Shown here piece after piece: positions 1 to 6,697 of a stretch of 48,375 nucleotides of DNA (position 1 is the first letter of the stretch; the number at the start of each line of letters is the position of its first letter). The translations under genes were made by a program, and so were the position numbers. The notes below the pieces were generated by a model that was not told the origin of the DNA, made no database searches, and saw nothing but the letters and a program-made list of their open reading frames with translations. Where the stretch lies: IMG/VR virus record IMGVR_UViG_3300025940_000002, positions 1 through 48,375 of that record. One strand, 5' to 3'. The stretch is from a virus.

Positions 1-1050
1 GCCCCGCCGGTGGCCTACGCGGCGGTCCGGTGCGCGATGTGGAGCGACGCCGGCCAGGGGATGGCCACGTACACGCTGTGGCCCGTGGTCGCGTTCGATG
101 ACTGGCCCAAGGAGCGGAAGACGTTCGTCAACTTCGCCGAGCTGCGGAAGCTCCGCGGCGGCGGCGCCCCCGAGTCGATCGACCTGGACGGGATGCTGGT
201 CGACGTCGACGGCGAGCCCTGCGTCTTCGGCGAGCACATGGGCCGGATCTACGTGAACGTGACGCGCGGCCCGCTGCGCGCCGCGGTCCCGGTGCCGGCG
301 CCGCGGACGGAGCTGGAGCGCCACCTGCCCGAGCCCGAGCAGCACCCCGTCCCGAAGATCGAGCCCCTGGCCGCGCACAAGAAGGCGGCCGCCGCGCACC
401 ACCTGGACGTGAAGTACGGGCTGAACGCCAACGGCGTCTACACGAAGCCCAAGAAGGTCGTGGTCCCGGTGCCCAAGTCGGTGAACGGCCACGTCACGCT
501 GCAGGTCGCGCAGGGCGGCGACGGCCGCTGGCGCGGGCACGCCGACTACGGCCTGAAGGGGACGGGCGTGGGCGCGTTCGGCTGCGGAGGCCTGCCCGGC
601 GCCGGCCGCGGCAACACGTACGCCACCGAGGACGAGTGCCTGCACGCGCAGGTGGTCGAGGTCCTGAAGAACCTGGACGCGCGGGCCGAGACGCCGCGCG
701 CGAGGAAGCTGGCCGAGGCGGTCCGCGCGAAGTGGCCCGAGGCGCCGAAGCTGACGAACGTCCGGTACATCCGTGACAAGACCCCGAAGCCCAAGGCCGC
801 CGCACCTGGTGCGCGGCCCCTGAGCTACGGCCAGTGGCTGGCCACGTTCCGCAGCGTCTACCAGGTCGAGCAGCCGCGCACCCCCGGCGCCCCCGTGTGG
901 TCGAAGGTCGAGACCGACGGCCGCCTCCTGGAGCTGTTCAAGCAGTACCCCAAGCTCCGGCCGAGCGACGCCGCGCGCGGCTTCGTCGCCGCCGCCGCCG
1001 CCGACGACGACGAGGGCGACGGCGACGGCCGCGAGTGGAGGGGCGCGTGA
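1..1050 (+). CDS. 3' part of a 544-aa unknown phage protein (gene starts at 47692)
   Basis: This is the downstream part of a gene split by the linear cut. Frame 1 is open from base 1, and the same reading frame begins at ATG 47692, runs to 48276 and continues here because 48277-48375 repeats 1-99. Joined, the product is about 544 aa. I do not recognise a family. The middle part (about 430-650 here) has a Gly/His-rich segment (GRWRGHADYGLKGTG), followed by a basic helix-rich part and an Asp/Glu/Ala-rich C-terminus. The stop TGA overlaps the next ATG (TGATG), so it is translationally coupled to the following gene. It is the first and largest gene of its operon, so an early role is inferred. The GTG at 10 is only an internal codon. 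Confidence 0.85.
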   Translation, partial: APPVAYAAVRCAMWSDAGQGMATYTLWPVVAFDDWPKERKTFVNFAELRKLRGGGAPESIDLDGMLVDVDGEPCVFGEHMGRIYVNVTRGPLRAAVPVPAPRTELERHLPEPEQHPVPKIEPLAAHKKAAAAHHLDVKYGLNANGVYTKPKKVVVPVPKSVNGHVTLQVAQGGDGRWRGHADYGLKGTGVGAFGCGGLPGAGRGNTYATEDECLHAQVVEVLKNLDARAETPRARKLAEAVRAKWPEAPKLTNVRYIRDKTPKPKAAAPGARPLSYGQWLATFRSVYQVEQPRTPGAPVWSKVETDGRLLELFKQYPKLRPSDAARGFVAAAAADDDEGDGDGREWRGA

Positions 1051-1559
1051 TGGACCCGATGATGCGCGGGGGCGACGGGCCCAGCCTCTTCGACGCGATC
1101 CCGCCGGCGCCGCCCGACGACATCGTGACGGTCGGCGAGGGCGGCGAGGACGGCGAGGGCGCCCCGCTGTGCCCCTACTGCGGGGCGAAGATGGTGGAGT
1201 ACCGCCACACGCTCAACGTGGGGCTCTGCGTCGGCCTGAAGCGGCTGGGGATGGCCGGCGGCCGCGCCCACCTGAAGGACCTGCGACTGACGTACAGCCA
1301 GCGCTGCAACTTCCAGAAGCTGCGCTATTGGGGGCTGGTCGAGAACGTCCTGGCCAACGACCGGATCCGCTCCGGCGTCTGGGCCCTGACGCCGTTCGGC
1401 GAGAGGTTCCTGACCAACAGCCTGCCCTGCCCCATGATCATCGTCACCTACCGCGCCGTCCCGGTGCGGAGCGAGTGGCCCGCCCGGTACGCGTACGAAA
1501 TCCGCGAGCGCCGCTGGTGGGAGCTTGAGGACTACGTCGACAACCAAGAGCCGCACTGA
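1050..1559 (+). CDS. Zinc-ribbon and winged-helix-like small protein (169 aa)
   Basis: The start ATG overlaps the upstream stop (TGATG), and its own stop overlaps the next ATG in the same way. After an acidic N-terminus comes a CPYC knuckle near residue 44. A segment follows that reads like a winged helix: NFQKLRYWGLVEN, then GVWALTPFGERFL. This layout resembles a common phage family with a Zn knuckle and a wHTH of unknown function. DNA binding is inferred. A second Cys pair to complete the zinc site is not obvious (single Cys near residues 65 and 88), so metal binding is less certain than the winged helix. Its operon partners are the 544-aa protein and the sigma region-4 protein, which suggests a role in controlling transcription. 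Confidence 0.75.
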   Translation: MDPMMRGGDGPSLFDAIPPAPPDDIVTVGEGGEDGEGAPLCPYCGAKMVEYRHTLNVGLCVGLKRLGMAGGRAHLKDLRLTYSQRCNFQKLRYWGLVENVLANDRIRSGVWALTPFGERFLTNSLPCPMIIVTYRAVPVRSEWPARYAYEIRERRWWELEDYVDNQEPH

Positions 1560-1771
1560 TGCCGCGCGACCCCCAGACCCTCGGCGAGTGGCAGCTGGCC
1601 GCCGACGCCGCCAGCTTCATGCTCACCCTGGACGCCGCCCGCCAGTACGGGTTGGTCGAGGGCGGCCCCGAGGTCGACGTCGCACGCGCCTGGCAGATCC
1701 TGGAGGGCGCCCGCCGCCGCGGGATCTTCCCGGCGCCGATCCAGGAACTGTGTCGGAGGATGATCCGATGA
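1559..1771 (+). CDS. Small helical hypothetical protein (70 aa)
   Basis: A 70-aa reading frame beginning at an ATG that overlaps the previous stop (TGATG) and ending in an ATGA overlap with the sigma-like gene. The protein looks all-helical with no Cys, no signal peptide and no membrane segment. I do not recognise it. Tight coupling on both sides and high G/C at third codon positions support it as a real gene. Its constant pairing with the neighbouring sigma region-4 gene could mean the two proteins act together, but that is only inference. Confidence 0.7.
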   Translation: MPRDPQTLGEWQLAADAASFMLTLDAARQYGLVEGGPEVDVARAWQILEGARRRGIFPAPIQELCRRMIR

Positions 1772-2103
1772 AGGCCGTGAGCTGGCTGGGCGTCCACCGC
1801 CACGTCGACCGGCCGCCCGTCGACCAGGCCGGCGACGCCGAGCTGCCGATCGCCGTGTGGCGCCTGATGAACCGGCTGAGCTACCGGGAGCGCGAGGTCC
1901 TGAAGCTGCGCTTCGGCCTGGACGGCGGCGGCAAGCGCACGCTCCAGTCGATCGCCGAGCTGTGGAGCGTCCAGCGCGACCGCGTGCGGTCGATCGAGTC
2001 GAGGGCGACCTTCAAGCTCGCCAGGCTGGGGCGGCCCCTGACCCCGTTCTACTTCCACGACCGCCACGACCCCGAGCGCGTCGGCAGCTGCTACTGGCGG
2101 TAA
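1768..2103 (+). CDS. Stand-alone sigma-70 region 4 protein (111 aa)
   Basis: Residues 35-88 match sigma-70 region 4 closely: LSYREREVLKLRFGLDGG, then RTLQSIAELW, and the recognition helix QRDRVRSIESRATFKLARL. Known sigma factors have region 4 in the same form, where it binds the -35 element and the beta flap. Here there is no region 2 or 3, so the protein cannot open a promoter alone. It may compete for, or appropriate, the polymerase beta flap, or act as a DNA-binding activator. The last 20 residues (YFHDRHDPERVGSCYW) are unfamiliar. The ATG 1768 overlaps the upstream stop (ATGA). A complete FliA-like sigma factor is encoded at 7111, so the phage has two sigma-related genes. Confidence 0.88.
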   Translation: MKAVSWLGVHRHVDRPPVDQAGDAELPIAVWRLMNRLSYREREVLKLRFGLDGGGKRTLQSIAELWSVQRDRVRSIESRATFKLARLGRPLTPFYFHDRHDPERVGSCYWR

Positions 2104-2106
2104 ACG

Positions 2107-2346
2107 ATGCACTACGAAGAAGTGGGGGACGTCATCCCCGGCGACCTGTTCGAGCTGTACGCGGGCCCGGCGTTCGCCGGCGTGAAGGGCCGCGTCGAGC
2201 GCGTGCTGCAGGCGGCCAACGCCGTCGGCAAGAGGGGCCACGTCGTCTACTGGATGGACCTGAGCGGCGGCGCCGACCACGGGAAGGAGTTCCGCAGCCC
2301 CTGGAGCTTCTTTCGCGAACACGCGCGGCGCGTCGGCCGAGGCTGA
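2107..2346 (+). CDS. Small hypothetical protein (79 aa)
   Basis: Last gene of the first operon, 3 nt after the sigma region-4 gene and just upstream of a strong hairpin. The sequence alternates short hydrophobic stretches and Gly/Asp turns (GDLFELYAGPAFAGVKGRVERVL, with YWMDLSGG later), which suggests a small beta-barrel, but I recognise no family. There is no SD close to the ATG, so it is probably translated by coupling with the preceding gene. Confidence 0.65.
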   Translation: MHYEEVGDVIPGDLFELYAGPAFAGVKGRVERVLQAANAVGKRGHVVYWMDLSGGADHGKEFRSPWSFFREHARRVGRG

Positions 2347-2353
2347 ACGCAAA

Positions 2354-2382
2354 GGGCCCGGCCGCCTCATGCGACCGGGCCC
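2354..2382. terminator. Bidirectional terminator hairpin between convergent operons
   Basis: Arms GGGCCCGGCCG (2354-2364) and CGACCGGGCCC (2372-2382) pair at 10 of 11 positions with a 7-nt loop. It sits between the + operon ending at 2346 and the - operon ending at 2444. On the - strand it is followed by TTTGCG, so it fits best as a terminator for the leftward operon, with weaker action rightward. Confidence 0.7.
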
Positions 2383-2443
2383 CGTGCTCGGCATCCTGCC
2401 CATCCCTGCACACAAACCCCAATCCCTCTACGGCGGGGCGTGA

Positions 2444-2638
2444 TCAGTCCTCATCGAGTGGCTCGTCGTGCCAGTAGTTCGCGTCCGTGAAGATGTCCGG
2501 CCGGTACTTCGCCTTGGTCGCTTCCTCGCAGGCGTCGCACACGAAGGCGACGAAGATGTTGCGCGCGTCGACCAGCTGGTGGCGCGGGAGGTTGCTACCG
2601 CAGCTGCAGGTCCGCTCGGTGCGTGGTTGCCAGCTCAC
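2444..2638 (-). CDS. Zinc-ribbon small protein (64 aa)
   Basis: Last gene of the leftward operon. The GTG at 2638 overlaps the stop of the upstream ParB-like gene (GTGA), which defines the start; a longer extension in this frame runs over the ParB-like gene in another frame and is a shadow. A CxC pair near residue 11 and a CxxC pair near residue 34 can form one zinc site. The C-terminus is acidic (HDEPLDED). Function unknown. Confidence 0.7.
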   Translation of the reverse strand: MSWQPRTERTCSCGSNLPRHQLVDARNIFVAFVCDACEEATKAKYRPDIFTDANYWHDEPLDED

Positions 2639-3333
2639 AGCGTCACCGCCTTCCCGGCCGAGTCGAAGACCGGCGCCCCCTTGGCGGCCTCGATCGCCAC
2701 GCACTCGATGCAGAAGAACTCCAGCCGCACGTCCGGCCGCCGCTCCAGGTCCCGGTACGGCGCCTCGCAGAAGGGATCCTCCCACACGGCCGCCCCGCAC
2801 TGGTCGCAAAACGCCGGCCGCACCAGGGCGCCGCCGGGCCCCAGGAGGCTCGGGCGGTTCTTCGTGCGGGCGACGACGACCTTCACCGGGTCGCCGACGC
2901 GGCAGCAGTTGCAGATGCGGCACGCGCGGTCCTCTTCGGGGGTGAGGATGAAGGTCGGCAGCAGGTCCCACCCCAGGTGCCGCGCGTGGGCGATGCGGTG
3001 CCACCCGTCGATGATCCAGAACTTCCCGGCCTCGGGGATCGCGATGACCGGCCGCCGCGGGTCGGTGGTCGGCCAGTACGCGGGGTCGACCTCCACGCCG
3101 CTGTTGGCCAGCGTCTCGCCGTTGGCGCCGTCGATCGGGAAGAACCCGAAGCGCATCGCGTCGGGCGTGACGCCGCGCCGGAGCTGGTCGAGCAGCCCCG
3201 GCGCGGCCATGGCGAAGAGCTGGTTGGCCGCCGTGACGTCCCAGGCGTGGACGGTCGTGCCGCCGGCGTTGGTCGCGTTGTACCACTGGCCCTGCCACAG
3301 GGCGGGCTCGAAGTTGACGGTGTCCAGGATCAT
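2635..3333 (-). CDS. ParB/Srx-fold protein with zinc ribbons (232 aa)
   Basis: Residues about 95-131 (FWIIDGWHRIAHARHLGWDLLPTFIL) match the core of the ParB N-terminal/sulfiredoxin-like fold, in which the G-x-H-R segment binds nucleotide. Many phage members are nucleases or CTP-binding regulators. The C-terminal half adds Cys-rich knuckles (CRICNCC near 140, CDQC near 170 and CIEC near 213), so it may be a metal- and DNA-binding regulator or nuclease. It is coupled at both ends: its ATG overlaps the upstream stop and its stop overlaps the next GTG. The same fold recurs twice in the giant polyvalent protein of this phage. Confidence 0.75.
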   Translation of the reverse strand: MILDTVNFEPALWQGQWYNATNAGGTTVHAWDVTAANQLFAMAAPGLLDQLRRGVTPDAMRFGFFPIDGANGETLANSGVEVDPAYWPTTDPRRPVIAIPEAGKFWIIDGWHRIAHARHLGWDLLPTFILTPEEDRACRICNCCRVGDPVKVVVARTKNRPSLLGPGGALVRPAFCDQCGAAVWEDPFCEAPYRDLERRPDVRLEFFCIECVAIEAAKGAPVFDSAGKAVTL

Positions 3334-3722
3334 CGCGCCGGCCCTCCCCCGCAGTTGAAGCCGGCGCGCTCCAGGTGCTCGGTCGCCAGCTGGATGAAGT
3401 CGGCGCCGCCGGGCTCGCCCATGGCCAGGACGTCGCTCAGGAACTCGCAGACCTCCCGCGGCGTGGCGGCGCTCCGGGCGCGGGCCCGGGCCGCCGCGCG
3501 GACGTCGAGCAGGTGGACCCGCATCTCGTAATCGAAGACCTGGCGGACGTCGCCGTCGGTCGCGCCCTCGCCGCCCAGGCCGGCGAAGCGCTTCCGCTCC
3601 AGCAGCTCCGCGACGCGATTGGGGCGCATCGCGTCGCGCAGGCTCTTCAGGACGAAGGCGTACCAGGCACGCCGAAGCCTCTCCCTCATCGTGGTCGTTC
3701 GCGCGTTCACAGCGTCCTCCAT
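3330..3722 (-). CDS. Helical hypothetical protein (130 aa)
   Basis: ATG start at 3722, overlapping the end of the upstream small gene; the stop overlaps the next gene by 4 nt. The protein is Arg- and Ala-rich and helical, with a basic N-terminus (TTTMRERLRRAWYAFVLKSLRDAM) that could be amphipathic. I see no known domain. Its place in a chain of overlapping genes supports it as real. Confidence 0.65.
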   Translation of the reverse strand: MEDAVNARTTTMRERLRRAWYAFVLKSLRDAMRPNRVAELLERKRFAGLGGEGATDGDVRQVFDYEMRVHLLDVRAAARARARSAATPREVCEFLSDVLAMGEPGGADFIQLATEHLERAGFNCGGGPAR

Positions 3723-3997
3723 TCCCCGGTGGTCGGGTCTTGAAACTGGATCGACGTGCAGCCGGCGTTGGGCGTGCCGTAGTCGTCCAGCGGGTCGAAC
3801 GTGTCCGGCTCGGTGCAGCGGCCGGAGTAGTAAAGCTCGCCGTCGTCGTCGTACATGCGGAAGCGGTGCTTCAGCTCCGGCGCGTCGGGGCCGTAGGTGG
3901 TCCCGTGCGGGCCCATGACGCCGACGGCGTTGGAGTTGGTGCCCGGCTTCGCGTCGGGCTCGGCGATGTGGTCGGTGTCGATGATCCAGGATGCCAC
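3707..3997 (-). CDS. Acidic hypothetical protein (96 aa)
   Basis: The GTG at 3997 is preceded by a strong SD (GGAGG with a run of A's before it), and the upstream gene ends 2 nt before it. The frame continues upstream but overlaps the transglutaminase-like gene in a different frame, so the longer version is rejected. The product is Asp/Thr/Tyr-rich (RFRMYDDDGELYYSGR, then CTEPDTFDPLDDYG) and probably beta-rich. I do not recognise a family. Confidence 0.7.
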   Translation of the reverse strand: MASWIIDTDHIAEPDAKPGTNSNAVGVMGPHGTTYGPDAPELKHRFRMYDDDGELYYSGRCTEPDTFDPLDDYGTPNAGCTSIQFQDPTTGEWRTL

Positions 3998-3999
3998 GA

Positions 4000-4662
4000 T
4001 CAGTACCCTCCTTTTTGAAGTGCCCGCTCCACCCACCGCCGGACGGTGTGGGCGTGCTCGCGGGTCCGGTGCTTTTGCCAGTCCGGCGCGGCCTGCCAGC
4101 CGTCCGCGTCGCTGCGGACGTATTGCACCAGGCAGCCGTTGACGTTTGCCGTGGGGAAGGGCGGGTTCACCAGGTCGCGCCCCTGCGTGGGCACGGCCCA
4201 GGGCTTGAGGATGATCCCGCGGTTGGGGCGGTCCGCCTGGTCGAGCGACAGGTCCACGATCACCTGGTTGTCCACCAGCGCCACCAGGTGGCCGGCGAAC
4301 CGGTCGGGCTTGGGCTCTTTGCCGCGGGCCCGCATCTCGTCGTCGGTCGCGCCCAGGAAGATCGAGTGATACTGACCGCCGAGGTCGAGCCACTGGTTTT
4401 GCAGCTCGGGGCCGGGCCACTTGCCGGTCTCCTTCGCGTAGCTCTTGCAGCGGACCGTCAGCTCCTTCGAGAGGATCAGGGCCTTCACGGGGAGCGCGAC
4501 GGCGTCGAAGCCGAGGGGCCGCAGGACCTGCAGCGCCAGGCGCGTGGCCGCGATGCAGCAGTCCGGCGCCCATTCGCTCTTGAGCACGGGCGAGGCGTAG
4601 GTGATCAGGGCGGCCGCGGCGAACACGGGGCGCGGCAGTCGATCGACGGTTGCGTTACTCAC
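4000..4662 (-). CDS. Transglutaminase-like (Cys-His-Asp) protein (220 aa)
   Basis: I chose the GTG at 4662 because GGAG lies 6 nt upstream; a GTG at 4689 would add nine residues but has no SD. The order of motifs is DCCIAATRLALQVLRPLG, then GHLVALVDNQVIVDLSLDQADRP. This gives a Cys, a His and an Asp in the order of the papain/transglutaminase fold, and resembles an unnamed family I have seen in bacteria and phages. A peptidase, amidase or peptide-crosslinking activity is therefore inferred, not shown. The gene overlaps the end of the DUF6884-like gene by 8 nt. Its location in an accessory operon suggests action on host proteins or on a defence component. Confidence 0.7.
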   Translation of the reverse strand: MSNATVDRLPRPVFAAAALITYASPVLKSEWAPDCCIAATRLALQVLRPLGFDAVALPVKALILSKELTVRCKSYAKETGKWPGPELQNQWLDLGGQYHSIFLGATDDEMRARGKEPKPDRFAGHLVALVDNQVIVDLSLDQADRPNRGIILKPWAVPTQGRDLVNPPFPTANVNGCLVQYVRSDADGWQAAPDWQKHRTREHAHTVRRWVERALQKGGY

Positions 4663-5143
4663 AGACGTCTCCTTTTTGCTGGTGCTCACAGGCCAGCTCG
4701 TAGCGGCACTTGAGCGCGGCCATCTGCTGGCCGATCCCCATGGACTTGAGCGGGCGGTAGTGCGGGAAGCCGGCCAGGCAGTCGGCGTAGAGGTTGCCGG
4801 CGAACACGTCGAAGAACGTGCCGAGGGGGAACTTGGCCCGGAGCTGCGCGGCCACCTTCTCGTTCCAGGTGGTCCGCTCCAGCGGCGTCATGGTCAGCAG
4901 CGTGGCGTCGTAGGGGCGGATCACGTCGTCGGGCGCGAGCAGCCCGTGGCGGGCGCTCAGGATCCACCAGCGCCCGGGGTAGGCGACGTCGCAGTAGGCG
5001 GCCGCGTTCCTGAAGAGCTGCCCGATGTACAGGTCCCGCGCCGGCAGCGCCGCGTCGGGCCGCTTGGCCTTGCAGCAGGCGACCAGGGCGACCCGGTCGC
5101 CGGTGCTGATGGGGCCCTCGCCGATCATGCTTTCGCGTCCCAT
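4655..5143 (-). CDS. DUF6884-like protein (162 aa)
   Basis: First gene of the leftward operon. It carries the pattern VALVACCKAKRP near residue 18, ARDLYIGQLF near 35, WWILSARHGLL near 58 and IRPYDATLL near 74. These match what I know as the DUF6884 family, common in phages and actinobacteria and of unknown biochemical function. The conserved Lys, Arg, His and Asp residues look like an active site. The ATG at 5143 has GGAAGG about 11 nt upstream; ATG 5128 is possible but has a poorer SD. A roughly 230-nt structured leader separates it from the promoter at 5381-5409. Confidence 0.75.
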   Translation of the reverse strand: MGRESMIGEGPISTGDRVALVACCKAKRPDAALPARDLYIGQLFRNAAAYCDVAYPGRWWILSARHGLLAPDDVIRPYDATLLTMTPLERTTWNEKVAAQLRAKFPLGTFFDVFAGNLYADCLAGFPHYRPLKSMGIGQQMAALKCRYELACEHQQKGDVCE

Positions 5144-5262
5144 TTGCCGATTACCTTCCTGTGACCTGCCCCGCCCCCTGGACCCCCGCCTTCAACGCGT
5201 TTTAGCCCTGTTTTTCGAGCGAAATCGGGCCCACGTCTCATAAGGCTGATTATGTTAAACAC

Positions 5263-5306
5263 GCCCCGGTCCGGGGCCGTTCCGCCCCCGCCTTTTGAGC
5301 GGGGGC
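5263..5306 (-). promoter_or_regulatory. Two hairpins in the leader of the leftward operon
   Basis: Within the transcript expected from the promoter at 5381-5409 there are two strong hairpins. One has arms GCCCCCGC (5284-5291) and GCGGGGGC (5299-5306) with a 7-nt loop. The other is GCCCCGG/CCGGGGC at 5263-5277. On the - strand the second is followed by GTGTTTAACATAATC, an unusually AT-rich tract for this genome. This could be an attenuator, an antitermination signal or a leader RNA; the sequence alone does not decide. The rest of 5144-5380 holds no convincing gene. Confidence 0.5.
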
Positions 5307-5380
5307 CCTTGGTTTCTGCCGATAGTCTGGAAGACTCGCGTCCCTGAGTGCAGCCGGGCCGGTTCCTTGGCGGGACCTGG

Positions 5381-5409
5381 ACTATACCACGGTAGTGAAA
5401 CCGCGACAA
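5381..5409 (-). promoter_or_regulatory. Sigma70-type promoter for the leftward operon
   Basis: On the - strand: -35 TTGTCG (5409-5404), a 17-bp spacer, then -10 TATAGT (5386-5381). The extended -10 TGG precedes it, and the 11-mer CCGTGGTATAG is shared exactly with the promoters at 41000 and 47626. It would drive the genes from 5143 to 2444. Confidence 0.8.
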
Positions 5410-5486
5410 AGCTGTGAGCAAGCCACGACAGGCCAAACCCTCGGCGCGCTACAAAGTGAGGCGCGCATCGCGTGCGCGGGCGAAAG

Positions 5487-5514
5487 TTGCCGACGGCACG
5501 CCCCTCGCTACAGT
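5487..5514 (+). promoter_or_regulatory. Candidate promoter for the packaging operon
   Basis: TTGCCG (5487-5492), a 16-bp spacer and TACAGT (5509-5514). The expected transcription start is within a base or two of ATG 5523, so the first message would be nearly leaderless, in keeping with the lack of an SD there. It is divergent to the promoter at 5381. Confidence 0.5.
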
Positions 5515-6166
5515 GCCCGCCGATGACCCCGCCCCTCCAGCTCCTGGCCGCCGTGTCGATCGCCGTGCTGTACCTGCTGGCGCTCAACTTCGCGGCGGAC
5601 CGAAGGCCCAAGCTGGCCCTGGCGCTCGGCGTGCTCGCGGTGGCGGCGACGCTCCTGGTCAAGCCGATCCTGGCAAGCGACGCCCGAACGAGTCCAACGA
5701 CGTCACCGAGCAGCTCATCCTGGAGAGCCTCGCAGACCCCGCCGACCGCCGACTGACGGTCACCGAGCGGTGCGAGAAGCTGCGGATCTCCCGCGGCGCC
5801 TGGTACCGCCGCCGCGCCGACCCCCTCGTAGCCGCCCGCCGTGCCCGCGCCGTGCGTGACCTGTGCTACGAAAGCCTCGGGCCCATCCTGGACGCGCTGG
5901 TCACCTGCGCGGCCATCCCGACGAAGGAGGGGCACCAGGACCGCAAGCTCTACCTGGAGCTGATCGGCGAACACGTCTCGGGCGAGAAGGTCCACCAGGA
6001 AGAGAAGAAGAAGAGCGACGGGCTCAGCGACGGCGAGATCGTGCTGCGCTTCGAGGGCAAGCCCCACCTGCTGCCGCCCGGCGTCCGCCGACGCCTCGGG
6101 CTCGACCCCAACACAGACCCCGCGGCCCTGGCCGTGGCACGGGCTACGCTCGCCAAGGCGGCGTAG
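5513..6166 (+). CDS. Terminase small subunit-like protein (start uncertain)
   Basis: The well-supported part runs from about 5690 to 6166. It has an N-terminal helix-turn-helix (LTVTERCEKLRISRGAWYRRR), a helical middle with GHQDRKLYLELIGEH, then a Lys/Glu-rich stretch and a Pro/Leu-rich tail. This matches small terminase subunits, which bind packaging sites and feed DNA to TerL. The gene lies upstream of terL as is usual. The start is a puzzle: GTG 5513 is the last conventional in-frame start before the conserved region, but 5513-5690 has poor codon use in this frame and overlaps the membrane protein. A non-standard start (CTG 5720), a -1 frameshift from the upstream gene, or a sequence error are alternatives. 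Confidence 0.65.
   Translation: MPADDPAPPAPGRRVDRRAVPAGAQLRGGPKAQAGPGARRARGGGDAPGQADPGKRRPNESNDVTEQLILESLADPADRRLTVTERCEKLRISRGAWYRRRADPLVAARRARAVRDLCYESLGPILDALVTCAAIPTKEGHQDRKLYLELIGEHVSGEKVHQEEKKKSDGLSDGEIVLRFEGKPHLLPPGVRRRLGLDPNTDPAALAVARATLAKAA
5523..5756 (+). CDS. Small two-helix membrane protein (77 aa)
   Basis: The ATG at 5523 opens a frame with two hydrophobic helices (LLAAVSIAVLYLLALNFA and LALALGVLAVAATLLVKPI) separated by a short basic turn. Up to about 5690 nearly every third codon base is G or C, as in the confirmed genes. After that the codon signature passes to the terminase small subunit frame, so the last 20 or so residues (Ser/Thr/Pro-rich) are probably only tolerated. A role in superinfection exclusion or as an accessory lysis protein is possible, but I cannot assign one. 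A missing base at the junction could also hide its true end. Confidence 0.6.
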   Translation: MTPPLQLLAAVSIAVLYLLALNFAADRRPKLALALGVLAVAATLLVKPILASDARTSPTTSPSSSSWRASQTPPTAD

Positions 6167-6183
6167 TACCTCTGGAGGATCCA

Positions 6184-6654
6184 ATGGCCAAGGAACGTGA
6201 ACGGCGGCGGGACAAGCGGGTCGACTACCTCGGGGCGGCGTCGCTGCTGGTCGCCAGCTTCGTGGAGGGCAAGCACGGCGGGATCGGGCTGAAGGACCTG
6301 GTCAAGGCCGACTGCGGCGGCGACGAGCTGCTGGAGGGCGACCTGTTCGAGGCGACCGTCGACCCGTCGAGCTGCACCGAGGTCTCGGCGTCCGGGCTGT
6401 TCAAGCTCCTGAAGGCCGGCAGCCTGACCGAGGCGCAGTTCATCGGGCTGATCACCGTGCGCGTGCCCGACGCCCGGGAGCTGCTGGACGCCAAGACGTT
6501 CCGCCGGCTGGCCCGCACGTACCAGGGCACGCCGCGGCTGACGGTCAAAGCCAAGGCCGGCGCCCAGGTGACCGTCCAGGTGGCGGCCGAGGTGCTCGCG
6601 GCCGGCGTGAAGGCGACCGCGGCGAAGCTGGCCGGCACGAAAAAGGCGGCGTGA
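6184..6654 (+). CDS. Hypothetical protein with basic N-terminus (156 aa)
   Basis: ATG 6184 follows a good SD (TGGAGGATCCA) and lies 17 nt after the terminase small subunit stop. The N-terminus is very basic (MAKERERRRDKRVDYLG), the centre is mixed alpha/beta and the C-terminus is an Ala/Lys-rich helix (VLAAGVKATAAKLAGTKKAA). I do not recognise it. Its place between packaging genes suggests a DNA-binding or packaging accessory role, which is inference. Confidence 0.7.
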   Translation: MAKERERRRDKRVDYLGAASLLVASFVEGKHGGIGLKDLVKADCGGDELLEGDLFEATVDPSSCTEVSASGLFKLLKAGSLTEAQFIGLITVRVPDARELLDAKTFRRLARTYQGTPRLTVKAKAGAQVTVQVAAEVLAAGVKATAAKLAGTKKAA

Positions 6655-6697
6655 TTTTGTGCGCGGCTCGGCGCTGTCTCGGCGCTGCGTCGCTCCT

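Noticed and set aside
1-99. A biological direct terminal repeat or cohesive end
   Set aside because: The exact 99-bp length and continuation of one reading frame through it fit an assembly overlap better; no read depth is available to prove otherwise.
5316-5324. GCCGATAG resembling a FliA-type -10 box
   Set aside because: No TAAA-type -35 at the usual 15-bp distance, and it lies within the leader hairpin region.
5125-5436. A 103-codon - strand frame over the leftward promoter
   Set aside because: It contains the promoter and both leader hairpins and has a low-quality, basic, Gly-rich product.
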